A stretch of 64,000 nucleotides of DNA from Pseudomonas costantinii (GCF_001870435.1 NZ_MDDR01000009.1:58835-122834); one strand, 5' to 3'. Numbered from the stretch's first letter, positions 28,828 through 38,665 are shown. Notes: a model not told the origin generated them from the sequence alone. Numbers and translations are program-made.

Positions 28828-29633
28828 GCGTGCCCCTCAATGAACGTGGAGGTCCATGGACCTGACTGGGCAGATAAGAAACAGGCGTACCCCTGCGAAG
28901 CAATCGATGACACGATGCAGCGACGCTCCCCATCAGGTTCAACAAGCTGCTGTCGTGCAATTGCCATCCAGGGATCAGAACCGCACAAATGACCAAACTC
29001 TTCGTAATGGTCTGCCAGGCAGGGAAAGTCAGAGACTGAGCGGCGCAGACCTTTGCGCATCTTGGCCTCGAAGAACGGCAACGCAAGCGTGTGCCCTGCA
29101 TGAAGGCCCATCAATCGGTTGATCTCCCGTGCATAGTCATAAAGCATCACTTGGGGATTGCACCCACTTACCCACACCGTATCGGTTGCCTCGCAAAGTT
29201 CGAGGTGCAATTGCGTCAAACGATGCCCGGTGCGCCCCCAAGATGAGTTCTCATCCCAAAACTGCAGGTCTAACGGGTTCGCATCGACGATGGAAAGCAC
29301 GACATGGCGAATCTCCGGTTTGCAGCGCATGTGTTGGCGAAGCATGAACCCCCATGTGGCGCATTGCAGCGCGTTGGAAAAGGAACATGGAACACCGCAG
29401 TACTTGAGCGTGGTGGCACACAACCGTGCCGGATCGAACCAACCGCCTGAACACGTAAAGTCCAGTGATGAACTGCAAATGTAATGCGCGACGTCTGAAC
29501 CGCTGACGTCTGCCACACGCGTGACGAAGTTCGCCAGTCGGCCCGCGACAGCGTCGACAAAATGGTCGGCGTGCATGCCGCGCAGGAATTCGCTGTCGTG
29601 GATATGAATCGATTGGATCGCAACCGAATTCAT
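28824..29633 (-). CDS. reduced KAS III-like protein (thiolase fold), copy B
   Basis: 269 residues, a paralogue of the protein at 18692-19498. The nucleophile region is ALQCATWGFMLRQH: Cys91 is shared with copy A, but the position equivalent to the KAS III nucleophile is Thr93. The C-terminal block EEFGHLCGSDPWMAI again has GH where KAS III has GN. If the KAS III alignment is right, it is inactive as a condensing enzyme and may pair with copy A or with the 31877 protein. It starts 2 nt after the upstream stop. Confidence 0.5.
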   Translation of the reverse strand: MNSVAIQSIHIHDSEFLRGMHADHFVDAVAGRLANFVTRVADVSGSDVAHYICSSSLDFTCSGGWFDPARLCATTLKYCGVPCSFSNALQCATWGFMLRQHMRCKPEIRHVVLSIVDANPLDLQFWDENSSWGRTGHRLTQLHLELCEATDTVWVSGCNPQVMLYDYAREINRLMGLHAGHTLALPFFEAKMRKGLRRSVSDFPCLADHYEEFGHLCGSDPWMAIARQQLVEPDGERRCIVSSIASQGYACFLSAQSGPWTSTFIEGHA

Positions 29634-29634
29634 A

Positions 29635-30669
29635 TCAGCGTGCTCTCAGCTTTGCAGCCAGTTCGAACAGGCACCGATAAGAGCTGCCTTCCATGCGCGA
29701 GAAAGCCATCAAATCGCGCCGCGTATCCGCGTCCTGGACACGCCCTGAAGCCACCAGTCCCAACAGTACCTGGTTGGCACTAAACTTCAGCGCGAGTGCA
29801 ATCGGTAAGCTCGGCGCCCGCTCTACCAAAGAATGGCAATAGTTCGTGGCGATTACATCCAGAGCCTGGATAGCCTCCCACTCCATCGCAGAGGGTGTCA
29901 CCTTGCCGACGCTCGCAAGCCATTGCACATGGCCCATCAACGCACGCACAAACCGGGGTCGGATCTTTGACAGAAAAAGCGCCGTGGACGCCAGGCTACC
30001 CTTTCCAAGCACCGCATCTTTTTCAAGGAAAACTGTGCCCTGCACATTGCCCAGCTGCAGTGTACCGTCCAGGAAAGGCCGCCCGACGGGAGACCGTGAC
30101 AGCGTTGAAAACGCATCGGGCGGTACCAACACGATGCTGGGATAAAGTTTCTGGCTCGTGGCGGCGACAATGGAGGCGTAATCGAGCTTATGACCCTCGA
30201 TAATCCACACCTTGTCGACGACCAGTTTCAGGCTCTCGTCCTCGCACGTGAGCATCGTGTTCCATTGTTGAATCGAACTCCCCCCTGCGTCGGCCATCAG
30301 GAAACCGCCGAAATGAGCAATGCCCTGCGCATGCCAAGAAGCCGCCGTTTGCTGCTGGGCATCGCTGGCAATCATCGCAAACAGAATGCTGCCAAACTGC
30401 CTGACCAACCGATGGAAGTTCCCCCCCATGAATCCTTCGGCATGAATGCGCTGTAACAGTCGCTCAATCTCGACTTCGGCCTCGCAGAGAGGCTGTTGTG
30501 CATGCGTGGGCAACACCTTGCCCTGTTCAAGGGCATGAAAATGCGCATCATCGATGATCATTTGCGTATCGACAGTCGAGACGACACCCGTTGCGATACT
30601 GCAGCACAGGCTCTCTGGCAGGGTGCCAAGAGAGGCAAGCCCTTCAATAATGCTTTGCTCCAACCTCAT
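29635..30669 (-). CDS. shortened, degenerate acyl-CoA dehydrogenase-like protein
   Basis: 344 residues. A flavoprotein-like middle (GFLMADAGGSSIQQWNTML resembles the xTEPxAGSD region; VVDKVWIIEGHKLDYASIVAA resembles the following beta domain) and a helical C-terminal half suggest the acyl-CoA dehydrogenase fold. The RDxxx.IxEGT block with the usual catalytic Glu is missing. The ATG at 30669 has GGAG 6 nt upstream. It may be a partner of the intact enzyme at 16791-18668 or a different flavin enzyme. Confidence 0.5.
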   Translation of the reverse strand: MRLEQSIIEGLASLGTLPESLCCSIATGVVSTVDTQMIIDDAHFHALEQGKVLPTHAQQPLCEAEVEIERLLQRIHAEGFMGGNFHRLVRQFGSILFAMIASDAQQQTAASWHAQGIAHFGGFLMADAGGSSIQQWNTMLTCEDESLKLVVDKVWIIEGHKLDYASIVAATSQKLYPSIVLVPPDAFSTLSRSPVGRPFLDGTLQLGNVQGTVFLEKDAVLGKGSLASTALFLSKIRPRFVRALMGHVQWLASVGKVTPSAMEWEAIQALDVIATNYCHSLVERAPSLPIALALKFSANQVLLGLVASGRVQDADTRRDLMAFSRMEGSSYRCLFELAAKLRAR

Positions 30670-30711
30670 GTGTTACTCCACTTCCTTGGATACCGGTCGA
30701 CGCGGGACGAA

Positions 30712-31851
30712 TTAAACGATGTATTCACAGGATTGCGGCAAGGCGAGAAACTTGTTCATCGTGTACAGCGCGTTGTACGCACCGCAGTTGCGGAACATGA
30801 CTCGGTCGCCGGCCTGTATGTCATGCAGGCAGTTTTTCAACTCGCCTATAACGTCATCGCGATTGCACGAACTCCCTACCAGCAAGTAATCCTTCGGCTG
30901 GTTTGTGAACCGTTTGGTCAGTACCGTTGGGGCGGCGTGCCGGCGGATAACGTGCTCGGTGTGCGCCAGCAGAAAGTTCTGCGCGATACCGCCATCGCAG
31001 ACCAGGTAGTGCTTGTCGCCGACGTGCTTGACGCTGACCACTTCGGCCAGGAAATACCCGGCACTTCCAAAGATCGCCCGGCCAGATTCATGAACAACCG
31101 TTGCTCTGGCGCACAATGACGCGATGCGCTGTCGATACGCCGCGAAGTCAATATTGCGCTCACGCCAATCGGTCGTAATACCGCCACCCAGATTGATCAA
31201 TGTCAGCGGGTAACCGAGGACTTGGCTTACTTCGTCGAACAGGGCTTCCACAACCTCTATGCAGTTTGACGAGCGCTCGACAAACCCATTGGAGCCGCAG
31301 AACACGTGCAGCCCGGCCACCTCAATACCCAACTCCAGCGCCTTGTGCGCCGCCGCGAAGACGCCCGGAGTATCCATGCCGAAGTGATCCCTCGATGACG
31401 CCACTCCCCCCTTGGCTGCGTCCAGGTTTATGCGCAGCAGAACCGGACACTTGAACGCGCCCTTGGCTGCAAACTCTCCCAGTACGTCCAACTGTGCGAT
31501 GTGGTCAATGATGAACACCGCGTCATATCTGGAGGCGACCTCGATCAATTTTTTTGAATACACAGGGGTGTTCACATACACCTTGTTGCGGGTTCCCGCC
31601 CGTAGGCGCAGCTCTCCAAGCGATGCAAACTCGCAGCCGTCGTCGAAGCTGAACGCCGTTCGCGCCAAAAGTTCGGCGCAATGGTTTGCCTTGATCGAAA
31701 CGATCAGAGGAGTACCCAGCGCGGCCTTCAAGTCGTTGTAGTTCTCTACGACCTGCTCAACCGAATAGATATAGGCTGGCGTCACCACCGTCTGCTGGGA
31801 TTGGTGCAGTAAGTCGATCAAGGTCATGTGTACGTCTTGATTCAAATCCAT
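30712..31851 (-). CDS. fold-type III PLP decarboxylase (LysA/ODC/BtrK-like)
   Basis: 379 residues with the alanine-racemase-like barrel plus beta domain. PLP lysine 54 lies in VSIKANH; HFGMD, the glycine loop NLGGGIT and the C-terminal GSSCNRDDV and CGAYN blocks match diaminopimelate/ornithine decarboxylases. Members such as BtrK decarboxylate an amino acid while it is bound to a carrier protein. Here the neighbours include two carrier proteins, so a carrier-bound or free amino acid could supply an amine starter. The substrate is unknown. Confidence 0.82.
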   Translation of the reverse strand: MDLNQDVHMTLIDLLHQSQQTVVTPAYIYSVEQVVENYNDLKAALGTPLIVSIKANHCAELLARTAFSFDDGCEFASLGELRLRAGTRNKVYVNTPVYSKKLIEVASRYDAVFIIDHIAQLDVLGEFAAKGAFKCPVLLRINLDAAKGGVASSRDHFGMDTPGVFAAAHKALELGIEVAGLHVFCGSNGFVERSSNCIEVVEALFDEVSQVLGYPLTLINLGGGITTDWRERNIDFAAYRQRIASLCARATVVHESGRAIFGSAGYFLAEVVSVKHVGDKHYLVCDGGIAQNFLLAHTEHVIRRHAAPTVLTKRFTNQPKDYLLVGSSCNRDDVIGELKNCLHDIQAGDRVMFRNCGAYNALYTMNKFLALPQSCEYIV

Positions 31852-31876
31852 TGATGCTTTCTCCCACTGAAAATCG

Positions 31877-32848
31877 TTAGTTGCCAGTCGTCTGCATGTC
31901 GGCCGTCAGAGGGACTCCATGGAGGACAAACGCTGCGCAGGTTCCGGTAGTACCTCGTACAACCGCAACGATTGCATCGCTCCCTTGAGGATCGAGGAAG
32001 CCGCCATCCAGAAGGTTGATGACAATGTCAGAACAACAGGCGTGGCCTTTCTCGGCGATGTTGCGGTCGAATAAAAAATCCGCAGCAGGGTTGATATGTC
32101 TGGCAACTTCGATCCAGCTCTGGCGGCTTACGTTCTGCGGCACCAAATGACGGACTTGCGCGCTTTCGACTCCCGAGCGCCTGATGGCCTGCTTGATTGT
32201 CCGCAGCGTGATCAACTGTGAGGTCATGTCGTAACGGCGCCGCTGTTCCTCCGTGATCAAGTACCCCATATGAAAATCCGAAAGATTGTTGACGCTGATA
32301 GCGCACACGCGATTGCGCCCGCTGTTGCGTCGCACCCAGATGGCAGCTGCGCCATCGCTGTGCACGTAGCTCTGATTCGGATGAACAAAGTCCGGGCCAC
32401 GGACGGTGTCCGCCGTCACCACCACCGCGTTACGGATGCGGCTATCAGTCGCCATGAGGTTTTCGATAATTCGCAACGCACCAATCATCGAGCCGCAGTG
32501 CAGGTTGGACACCGAGAACGCTGCCGCCCGATGCGCCCCGAGGTCGCGAGCCAGACCGGCCACCATGCTCTGTGGGGGCGCAGCAACACTGGTCACCATC
32601 GTATGGGCATGGATAATCAGATCCACCTCACACGCTTGCAATGTGCTCGCCTGGAAGAGTTGCTGGCAGGCATTGCGGCACAGTTCTGCGACTGACTGCC
32701 CCTCACCTGGGTAATAACGCTGATGCCCCCCGCGAAGAATCCGTTCCTGAGTCAGCACGGGAATCGCCATGGTTGTCATCCAGTGACTGACGCAGGCGCT
32801 TTCACCCGGCAAGTAGTACGCGGCCGCTTCTATACCGATCCAATTCAT
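31877..32848 (-). CDS. KAS III-like protein with altered triad
   Basis: 323 residues, normal KAS III length. Cys118 is in SVSNLHCGSMIGAL. The catalytic His motif is replaced (HLVPQNVSRQSW instead of VPHQAN) and the Asn motif is KGHACCSDIVINL, with GH in place of GN. Altered triads occur in KAS III relatives that transfer acyl groups to O or N acceptors rather than condense malonyl-ACP. I use the ATG at 32848, 1 nt after the upstream stop; 32863 is possible. Confidence 0.75.
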   Translation of the reverse strand: MNWIGIEAAAYYLPGESACVSHWMTTMAIPVLTQERILRGGHQRYYPGEGQSVAELCRNACQQLFQASTLQACEVDLIIHAHTMVTSVAAPPQSMVAGLARDLGAHRAAAFSVSNLHCGSMIGALRIIENLMATDSRIRNAVVVTADTVRGPDFVHPNQSYVHSDGAAAIWVRRNSGRNRVCAISVNNLSDFHMGYLITEEQRRRYDMTSQLITLRTIKQAIRRSGVESAQVRHLVPQNVSRQSWIEVARHINPAADFLFDRNIAEKGHACCSDIVINLLDGGFLDPQGSDAIVAVVRGTTGTCAAFVLHGVPLTADMQTTGN

Positions 32849-32849
32849 T

Positions 32850-33872
32850 TCAAGAGTCCCCATTTACGAGGGGTACATCGCGCTCATACAAACAGGCTCC
32901 CATTTCGCCATTGAGCCCGACACTCCAGCTCAGCAATGGCCCGCTGATGCTTCGGGGTTCATCCATCAGGGCTTGAAGTGCGAACAGTGGCTCAACACAA
33001 GACACCACACCGCCAACGCCCTGCTCCAACTCAAGCTGCGCGTGATTGCCCACCGCACGCAGAAACGCGGGGGCCATTGCTGGCGAATGAATGCCGCCAA
33101 GTTGTTCCGGTGAAATATGATGTTCAGCCAAAAACGCTTGGAGAAAACGCCCGACAGCAGCCGCCCAGCGATCCGAGGTGTACCAGGGCGTCGGGCCCCG
33201 CTCGAAAGGTCCCTGCTGGTGCTCATAACGGCTGGTAGCTTCGTGGAGAATCGTGAGCGACGGAGGTTGTAACGCGCCCTTCAACTGACCGCTCTGATCA
33301 TCGTCAACAAGAAGGATTGCCGCCGCACCATCACCGTATTGCACGTAGTGCCCAAAACTGCGCAAATAGGGCTGCAGCCAACACTCGCAAGCCACGAGCA
33401 CGACACTACGCGCACGCGCAGGCCCCTGAATAAAAGCACGCGCAATGCGCATCGCTTCGAACGCGGCGCAGCCATCGTTCTGCCCGATGACACAGGGGAA
33501 CGCCGTCGTAGCCCCAAGAATGTGTTGCAGGCGCCCTGCCACGGAAACGCCTAAGGGCGAGTCGATACCGCTGGTACAAAAAAATACAGCGTCAATCTTC
33601 GCAAGATCAGCCGGTTCAAGCCGTTGCTTGAGCGCCTCCACAGCCTTGGCTGCAAGATCACCGACCGTGGCGGTGATCTGATCCATGGGTACTTCGCTGC
33701 CGGGCGGTGGCAGGAGTTTCTCCAGTTCATCGCAGTGCGCCCCAGGCAGCGGAATCAAGTCACGTACGCCGGCGCCCAGCAGGTACCAGTAATCATGGGA
33801 TATGCGCTGCGCACGGGCAGCCATGACCGGTTGCAGCGCAGGGCGATAAGACACGGCCATGGCCACCCTCAT
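32850..33872 (-). CDS. KAS III-like protein (FabH superfamily)
   Basis: 340 residues. Cys135 is in IGQNDGCAAFEAMRIA, a normal KAS III nucleophile elbow; the candidate His is in GGIHSPAMAP. The C-terminal GN motif is not evident (GVGGVVSCVEPL instead). The ATG at 33872 overlaps the PhnW stop as ATGA. Being coupled to the phosphonate genes, it is the enzyme that physically joins the two halves of the cluster, and it might transfer an acyl group to or from the phosphonate amine. Confidence 0.8.
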   Translation of the reverse strand: MRVAMAVSYRPALQPVMAARAQRISHDYWYLLGAGVRDLIPLPGAHCDELEKLLPPPGSEVPMDQITATVGDLAAKAVEALKQRLEPADLAKIDAVFFCTSGIDSPLGVSVAGRLQHILGATTAFPCVIGQNDGCAAFEAMRIARAFIQGPARARSVVLVACECWLQPYLRSFGHYVQYGDGAAAILLVDDDQSGQLKGALQPPSLTILHEATSRYEHQQGPFERGPTPWYTSDRWAAAVGRFLQAFLAEHHISPEQLGGIHSPAMAPAFLRAVGNHAQLELEQGVGGVVSCVEPLFALQALMDEPRSISGPLLSWSVGLNGEMGACLYERDVPLVNGDS

Positions 33873-34984
33873 GCTACCTCCCCATTTGAATTTACCTGAG
33901 CCATTAATTGCGTGAACACAGTAAGGAACCAGCTCCATTCGTCCGCATCAAACGCCCCCATGCAACCGATTCGAAACGTCGTAACGGTGGTCAACTTACC
34001 CGGATAGATCGCGATGCCACGCTGGCGTAGTTCGAGTACAAAAGCATCGAACCGGTCCTTGAGCGACTGGGGAAGGACGAACGCCGTGATACACACACTG
34101 CTAACGTCTGCAGGAAGAAATGGCTCGATACCCAGCGTACGCAAGCAGCCCAACAGGCTGGCAGAGCGCGTGGCGTAACGATGATAGCGAGCCGCCACGC
34201 CGCCCTCCTCGGTGTGCAGTTCAAGCGCTTGCACGGCGGCGGCAACCACCTGCACGGGAGGCGTGAACCGCCATTGGCCGTTGGCCACGAAACCTTGCCA
34301 CTGTGCATACAGGTCCAGGCTAGTGGTACGGCTGACGCCGTCGCACTCAGCCAACGCCGTACTGTCGACCAAGGCGAATGCAATACCAGGGACGCCTTCG
34401 AGGCATTTGTTGCAGGAAGCGATCAACGCCGCGATACAGGTGCCCTCCAGCGCAATCGGGTAAGCACCAAAGGTACTCATTGCATCGACCAGTAACCGTC
34501 GACCGAAAGCGGCGACCACCCGTTCAACGGGCTCCACCGGGTTAATCCGGCCAGCCGACGTCTCACCATGCACCATCGCAACATGGCTGATGCTCGGGTC
34601 GTCCCGCAGCACCCGCTCAAGCTGCACCAGATCAAGCGCACTGCGCTCGTCATGCTCAAGCAGCTGAACGTCTTGCCCCAAGCGCCGGGCGATCGCTGCG
34701 ATTCGTTGCCCATAAGCGCCGTTGCTCAACACCAGCAAACGCTGCGAAGGCTTGATGAGGGTGGACAGTACAGCCTCAATCCCATAAGTCCCGCTGCCCT
34801 GGATTGGCACAACAACGTGAGACGCTGGCTTTTGTGCAATGTCATGGACCTTCTTGCACAACTCACGGGTCAATGCGATGAAGTCTGGTTCACGCGAGCC
34901 CCAGTCACGGAGCATGGCCGCGCGCGTCGCGGGCGCGGTGCTCAGCGGTCCGGGGGTCAACAGCAAAGGTGTTGGGTTATTCAT
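33869..34984 (-). CDS. phnW: 2-aminoethylphosphonate-pyruvate transaminase
   Basis: 371 residues. The start TPLLLTPGPLSTAPATRAAM and the PLP-lysine segment SCNKCLEGVPGIAFAL are hallmarks of PhnW (class V aminotransferase fold). In degradation it removes the amino group of 2-AEP; in biosynthetic clusters with PEP mutase and phosphonopyruvate decarboxylase it works the other way and makes 2-AEP from phosphonoacetaldehyde. ATGA overlaps with genes on both sides tie it to that pathway. Confidence 0.93.
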   Translation of the reverse strand: MNNPTPLLLTPGPLSTAPATRAAMLRDWGSREPDFIALTRELCKKVHDIAQKPASHVVVPIQGSGTYGIEAVLSTLIKPSQRLLVLSNGAYGQRIAAIARRLGQDVQLLEHDERSALDLVQLERVLRDDPSISHVAMVHGETSAGRINPVEPVERVVAAFGRRLLVDAMSTFGAYPIALEGTCIAALIASCNKCLEGVPGIAFALVDSTALAECDGVSRTTSLDLYAQWQGFVANGQWRFTPPVQVVAAAVQALELHTEEGGVAARYHRYATRSASLLGCLRTLGIEPFLPADVSSVCITAFVLPQSLKDRFDAFVLELRQRGIAIYPGKLTTVTTFRIGCMGAFDADEWSWFLTVFTQLMAQVNSNGEVA

Positions 34985-36126
34985 TGCGCGCCTTCCTGGT
35001 TTACAAACGCTCTCATCCGTCTAGCCACCGCAGCAGGGCTGATAGTCGGCCGGCCCAGCGGGCTGTGGGAACCCGGTGCAATGCGTACGTGAATAAGCAC
35101 CGGACCCGACGCGTCAGTCGCCATTTGGTAGGCTTGGGCCACGCCCTCAAGGTCGTCGCACAGCAACGCCAAGGTGTAGCCACAGGCGATGGCTGCATCT
35201 GCGAACCGGACTCCGGGCGAAACGGTAGGCTGCCCGCCGGTCGAGTCATGCATGCCGTTATCCAGTAACAGATGGATAAAGTTGCCGCCCCCGTAGGCGC
35301 CAATAGTCGCCCAGTTACCGAGCTTCATCAGGGCCGCGCCATCGCCATCTATCACCAATACCCGACGTTTGGTATTGAGCGACAGCCCTAGCGCCATCGC
35401 AGAAGCGCACCCCATGGAGCCCACCTGGTAAAAGTGCTGGGGGCGGTCATCGAGGGTAAAGAGTTCACGCCCACCCTTGCCCGTAGAGACAATGACTGCC
35501 GCGTCGTTTTGCAACTTCAACAGTGTGTCCAACACGCGATAGCGGCTGGGTAAAGCACCATTGCTGGTCAACGAGCGAACATGCCCCCTGCTGCGTTCCG
35601 CAGGCAGCTTGGCCGTCATGGGGGACTCGATAAAATCGTCTTGCTTGACAATCAGCGCATAGGCTCGAGATTGCGTGTCCATGGACGCGGCAGCCGTACT
35701 GAGCGTAACGGCCATGTGCTCGCTGGAAGTACCCAGCGGCGCATGGGCAATCTCCATCAGGTCGAGCAGTCGATGCAAAATATCGCCCATCTGCCGATGC
35801 TGAGGTTCGTCGCCGATGCCGGGACAGCCCCGCCAACTCATCATTAACAGTGCAGGAATCTGGAACGGCGCATTCAATGACGTCAGCGGGTTCACCGCAT
35901 TGCCGAGTCCAGAGTTCTGCATCACCACAATCGTCTTGCGCCCAGCCAACCACGCCCCTGCTGCAATAGCCATGGCCTCACCTTCACTGGTTGCAGCAAC
36001 ATAAGGCATCGTAGTGGAGGCCATCGCTGCGTTGATCAGTGATGTCATGAAGCTACACGGAACCCCGACCATGAAGTCGAAGCCCTGTTGCTGCGCAACC
36101 TTCAGGAATTCTCGAGGATCAAGCAT
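34981..36126 (-). CDS. ppd: phosphonopyruvate decarboxylase
   Basis: 381 residues, TPP-dependent. The N-terminal half has [11 protein letters not shown] and the [17 protein letters not shown] pyrimidine-binding glutamate region; the C-terminal half has [16 protein letters not shown] and [12 protein letters not shown], characteristic of Ppd. It makes phosphonoacetaldehyde and drives the unfavourable PEP mutase equilibrium. The ATG at 36126 overlaps the pepM stop by 8 nt; the frame opening at 36162 is less likely. Confidence 0.95.
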   Translation of the reverse strand: MLDPREFLKVAQQQGFDFMVGVPCSFMTSLINAAMASTTMPYVAATSEGEAMAIAAGAWLAGRKTIVVMQNSGLGNAVNPLTSLNAPFQIPALLMMSWRGCPGIGDEPQHRQMGDILHRLLDLMEIAHAPLGTSSEHMAVTLSTAAASMDTQSRAYALIVKQDDFIESPMTAKLPAERSRGHVRSLTSNGALPSRYRVLDTLLKLQNDAAVIVSTGKGGRELFTLDDRPQHFYQVGSMGCASAMALGLSLNTKRRVLVIDGDGAALMKLGNWATIGAYGGGNFIHLLLDNGMHDSTGGQPTVSPGVRFADAAIACGYTLALLCDDLEGVAQAYQMATDASGPVLIHVRIAPGSHSPLGRPTISPAAVARRMRAFVNQEGAQ

Positions 36127-37786
36127 CTCGCATGAACCTCTGGGCTGCATCCAGATCCGCAAGGGCGTCCACGTCCATCCAGTGGCCGACGAAATAACGG
36201 ATTTTGACCGGGTGCCGCTTCGCTAGCCGGCTAATGAGAAGTGGCATATCAGCTGTTTCCAGCAAGTTTTCAGCAACGAGCAACTCCAGCTCCTCCCGAA
36301 CCCAGGCAGCCCCTTGTACACCCAGCTTCAGAAGGCCAATCCACTCACCGGATACCACGTCAGCCGGGAGGTCAGCGGACATCGCTTTCAACAACCCCGT
36401 CTCGTCGAGAAAGTCGGCAACCGGGCTATGATCGGCGCTGACCAGATCCTGAATCCGCCCATCCTCGCGACGTGTCTTCGACGCATCAACGGCAATCAGG
36501 ATCTGTGCGTCGTCATCCAGCAGCCCATCCAAGATGAACTCGCGAAACAGGACGTCGCCATAGGCGATAATTGTCTCGGCAACCAATCGGTCACGTGCAC
36601 AATAGAGCGAGTAGGCTTCGCCGGTGTTCGCATATCGATCGTTGTCCACGACCTGGATTCCGGTGGCCGTCACTTTTTCTTTGAGATAGCCACGGACGAC
36701 GGTGATAGCTGCGATCCCGGCACGCCGCAAGATACCCACCTGACGCTCAAGCAAAGGTACGCCGTACAACTTGATCATGCACTTGGGCCGACTCTCGGTC
36801 AGCTCACCCAAGTCGCCCTGCGAGGCCGCCAGCACGATGGCCTTCGGCGCAGCGTTTTTTGGCAAATAGCGGGACTCGGCGTCCTCCAATTCATCACAAC
36901 CCACCAGACGGAAAATATCCTTGACGGTGGCGATGCCCCCTTCGACGCCAACCAAGGAGCGTTCCTGATAGATCTTCTGGACCGTGCTGCGCATTGCCGT
37001 AATGGAAGCGCGCAGGCTGTGATTTGCCCATATCACACCTGATACTCCAACATCCTGGAGTGACTGTACGGGGACTCGATAGTAAGTGGTCGGAACCGCA
37101 ATCAGAGGACTGCGAGAGGCCCATCGGCGGGCGAATTCGATGATTTGCGCACCATCAGCCTTCTTGGAATGGATCAGGATCGCATCCGCGCCCGCCTTGT
37201 AATAAGCCTCGGCGCGCTCAAAGGCTTCCTCCATGGAACGCCCGGAAATGAGCGCTTCCACACGTGCGACCACCACGAAGGAATCGTTGGTTTGGCTGTC
37301 CTTGGCCGCCATGATACGACCACAGAATTCATCGATAGACGCCAGGGGCTGGTATTCGCCGATAAATGAGTTGGTCTTCGGAAAAAGCTTGTCCTCAATA
37401 CACGCACCTGCAACACCGCGCTCACATAGCTTGCGTACAAGTCGGCGGACGTTATTGAAGTTGCCGTAGCCGGTATCGGCATCAACCAAGACAGGCACCG
37501 ATACAGCATCGGCCATGTGCTCGATGACCTCCAGTACCTGAGTCCATGAAGCTTCATTGCTATCGCGCAATCCCATGCTGGCCGAGATCGTCAGCCCCGA
37601 CGCCCACAATGCGCGAAACCCTGCTTCTTCGGCGAGCTTGGCGGACAGCCCATTATGAGCCTCCATCAAGAATCCCAATCCGCCTGTGGCGATCTCTTCG
37701 CGAAGCTGACAGCCACGGTCGCGATCCCGTCTGGGTGGCAACTCGACGCTTGCCCTCTCGATACCTTCTTGCAACAACATTTTCAT
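36119..37786 (-). CDS. pepM: PEP mutase fused to a nucleotidyltransferase
   Basis: 555 residues. The first ~300 are PEP mutase, with the defining [10 protein letters not shown] at 131-140 and the metal-site VDADTGYGN; it converts PEP to phosphonopyruvate, creating the C-P bond. From about residue 315 a nucleotidyltransferase domain follows ([35 protein letters not shown]), as in PepM-PntC fusions that activate 2-AEP with CTP. Its glycine loop is unusual: [11 protein letters not shown] instead of LAAGxGxRL. The ATG at 37786 (GGAG, 7 nt) is preferred to the TTG at 37792. Confidence 0.95.
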   Translation of the reverse strand: MKMLLQEGIERASVELPPRRDRDRGCQLREEIATGGLGFLMEAHNGLSAKLAEEAGFRALWASGLTISASMGLRDSNEASWTQVLEVIEHMADAVSVPVLVDADTGYGNFNNVRRLVRKLCERGVAGACIEDKLFPKTNSFIGEYQPLASIDEFCGRIMAAKDSQTNDSFVVVARVEALISGRSMEEAFERAEAYYKAGADAILIHSKKADGAQIIEFARRWASRSPLIAVPTTYYRVPVQSLQDVGVSGVIWANHSLRASITAMRSTVQKIYQERSLVGVEGGIATVKDIFRLVGCDELEDAESRYLPKNAAPKAIVLAASQGDLGELTESRPKCMIKLYGVPLLERQVGILRRAGIAAITVVRGYLKEKVTATGIQVVDNDRYANTGEAYSLYCARDRLVAETIIAYGDVLFREFILDGLLDDDAQILIAVDASKTRREDGRIQDLVSADHSPVADFLDETGLLKAMSADLPADVVSGEWIGLLKLGVQGAAWVREELELLVAENLLETADMPLLISRLAKRHPVKIRYFVGHWMDVDALADLDAAQRFMRDA

Positions 37787-37906
37787 CCACAATCTCCATT
37801 TGCTAGACGCGCACAGTTCTGTTGCTTAACCCAGGACAACTGCGCTGTTATTCAGCGAATGCCTGAAGGTCAAATACAAAGGGGTTGCGAGGTAACGAAG
37901 ATTCAG

Positions 37907-38665
37907 TCAAACCCTGAATTTATAAGTCTTTCCCGGCTCACGTTCGCAATCGGGGGGAAAGTTCTGGCGCTTCTCTTGGAAGTACAACGCTCGATGATCG
38001 CCGTCACTTCTGCGGTTATACGTTGCGTACAACATGCGTCGGCTTTCAGCACTCAAGTTCGCCATAGAGCGGTGGGCGACATAGCTGTCGAAAAATATTG
38101 CACAGCCCGGCGCGGTGGGCACCGCAACATATCGGCAGGTCGGATGCGTGTCATCCAACGGCTGCCACTCTTCGCCGATAAGTGTGCGTAAACGCCCTTC
38201 GTTGCCCTGCTCAATTTCCAGGCACCCGTTGAGAGGTGTCGCATGGTCAATGCTGACCATGACAGAGACAAATAATGGGGCGTATTTCGACCACCCGGCC
38301 TGCTGGTCCTGGTGCGCCTCGAACCCTGCGCCGCCAGGGTGTTTGAAATTGATCTTCTCTTTGAACAACGCCACGGGTTCGCCCATTAACTGGGCCACCG
38401 AGATTGCCAGTTTGTCGCGGTTCAACAGGGCATCGAAGCCTGAATGCTCTTCGCAAAAATACTCGATGCGCTGCACCATTCGCGAAGAAGGCACACGCAG
38501 GTCCGGCTCGGAATACACCATGTGTCGGCCGGGTTGCTCTGGCCATGAAGCCAGTTGGTCGACCCATTGACGAAGTTCATCCATCGACTCCCCAGAAAAG
38601 AAACCCGGGACATGCAACCAACCGTACCGTTGAAAATGATCGATTCCTGCCTGATCAAGCAACAT
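37907..38665 (-). CDS. PhyH-family Fe(II)/2-oxoglutarate oxygenase
   Basis: 252 residues. The iron facial triad is visible as His118/Asp120 in FEAHQDQQAGW and His198 in SYVAHRSMANLS; a following Arg in AESRRMLYAT is placed for 2-oxoglutarate. Phosphonate-linked PhyH enzymes of this look hydroxylate 2-AEP at C1 (PhnY-type). Next to 2-AEP biosynthesis genes it may make 1-hydroxy-2-aminoethylphosphonate or modify a later intermediate. The ATG at 38665 has AAGGA 7 nt upstream; the TTG at 38680 is rejected. Confidence 0.85.
   Translation of the reverse strand: MLLDQAGIDHFQRYGWLHVPGFFSGESMDELRQWVDQLASWPEQPGRHMVYSEPDLRVPSSRMVQRIEYFCEEHSGFDALLNRDKLAISVAQLMGEPVALFKEKINFKHPGGAGFEAHQDQQAGWSKYAPLFVSVMVSIDHATPLNGCLEIEQGNEGRLRTLIGEEWQPLDDTHPTCRYVAVPTAPGCAIFFDSYVAHRSMANLSAESRRMLYATYNRRSDGDHRALYFQEKRQNFPPDCEREPGKTYKFRV

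Noticed and set aside
33869..38665. Idea that the phosphonate genes are for 2-AEP degradation
   Set aside because: PEP mutase and phosphonopyruvate decarboxylase are biosynthetic; no PhnX, PhnA, PhnZ or C-P lyase gene is seen nearby.
33869..38665. Fosfomycin- or pantaphos-type pathway
   Set aside because: No epoxidase, methyltransferase or phosphonomethylmalate-type enzymes are present; phnW points to 2-AEP instead.
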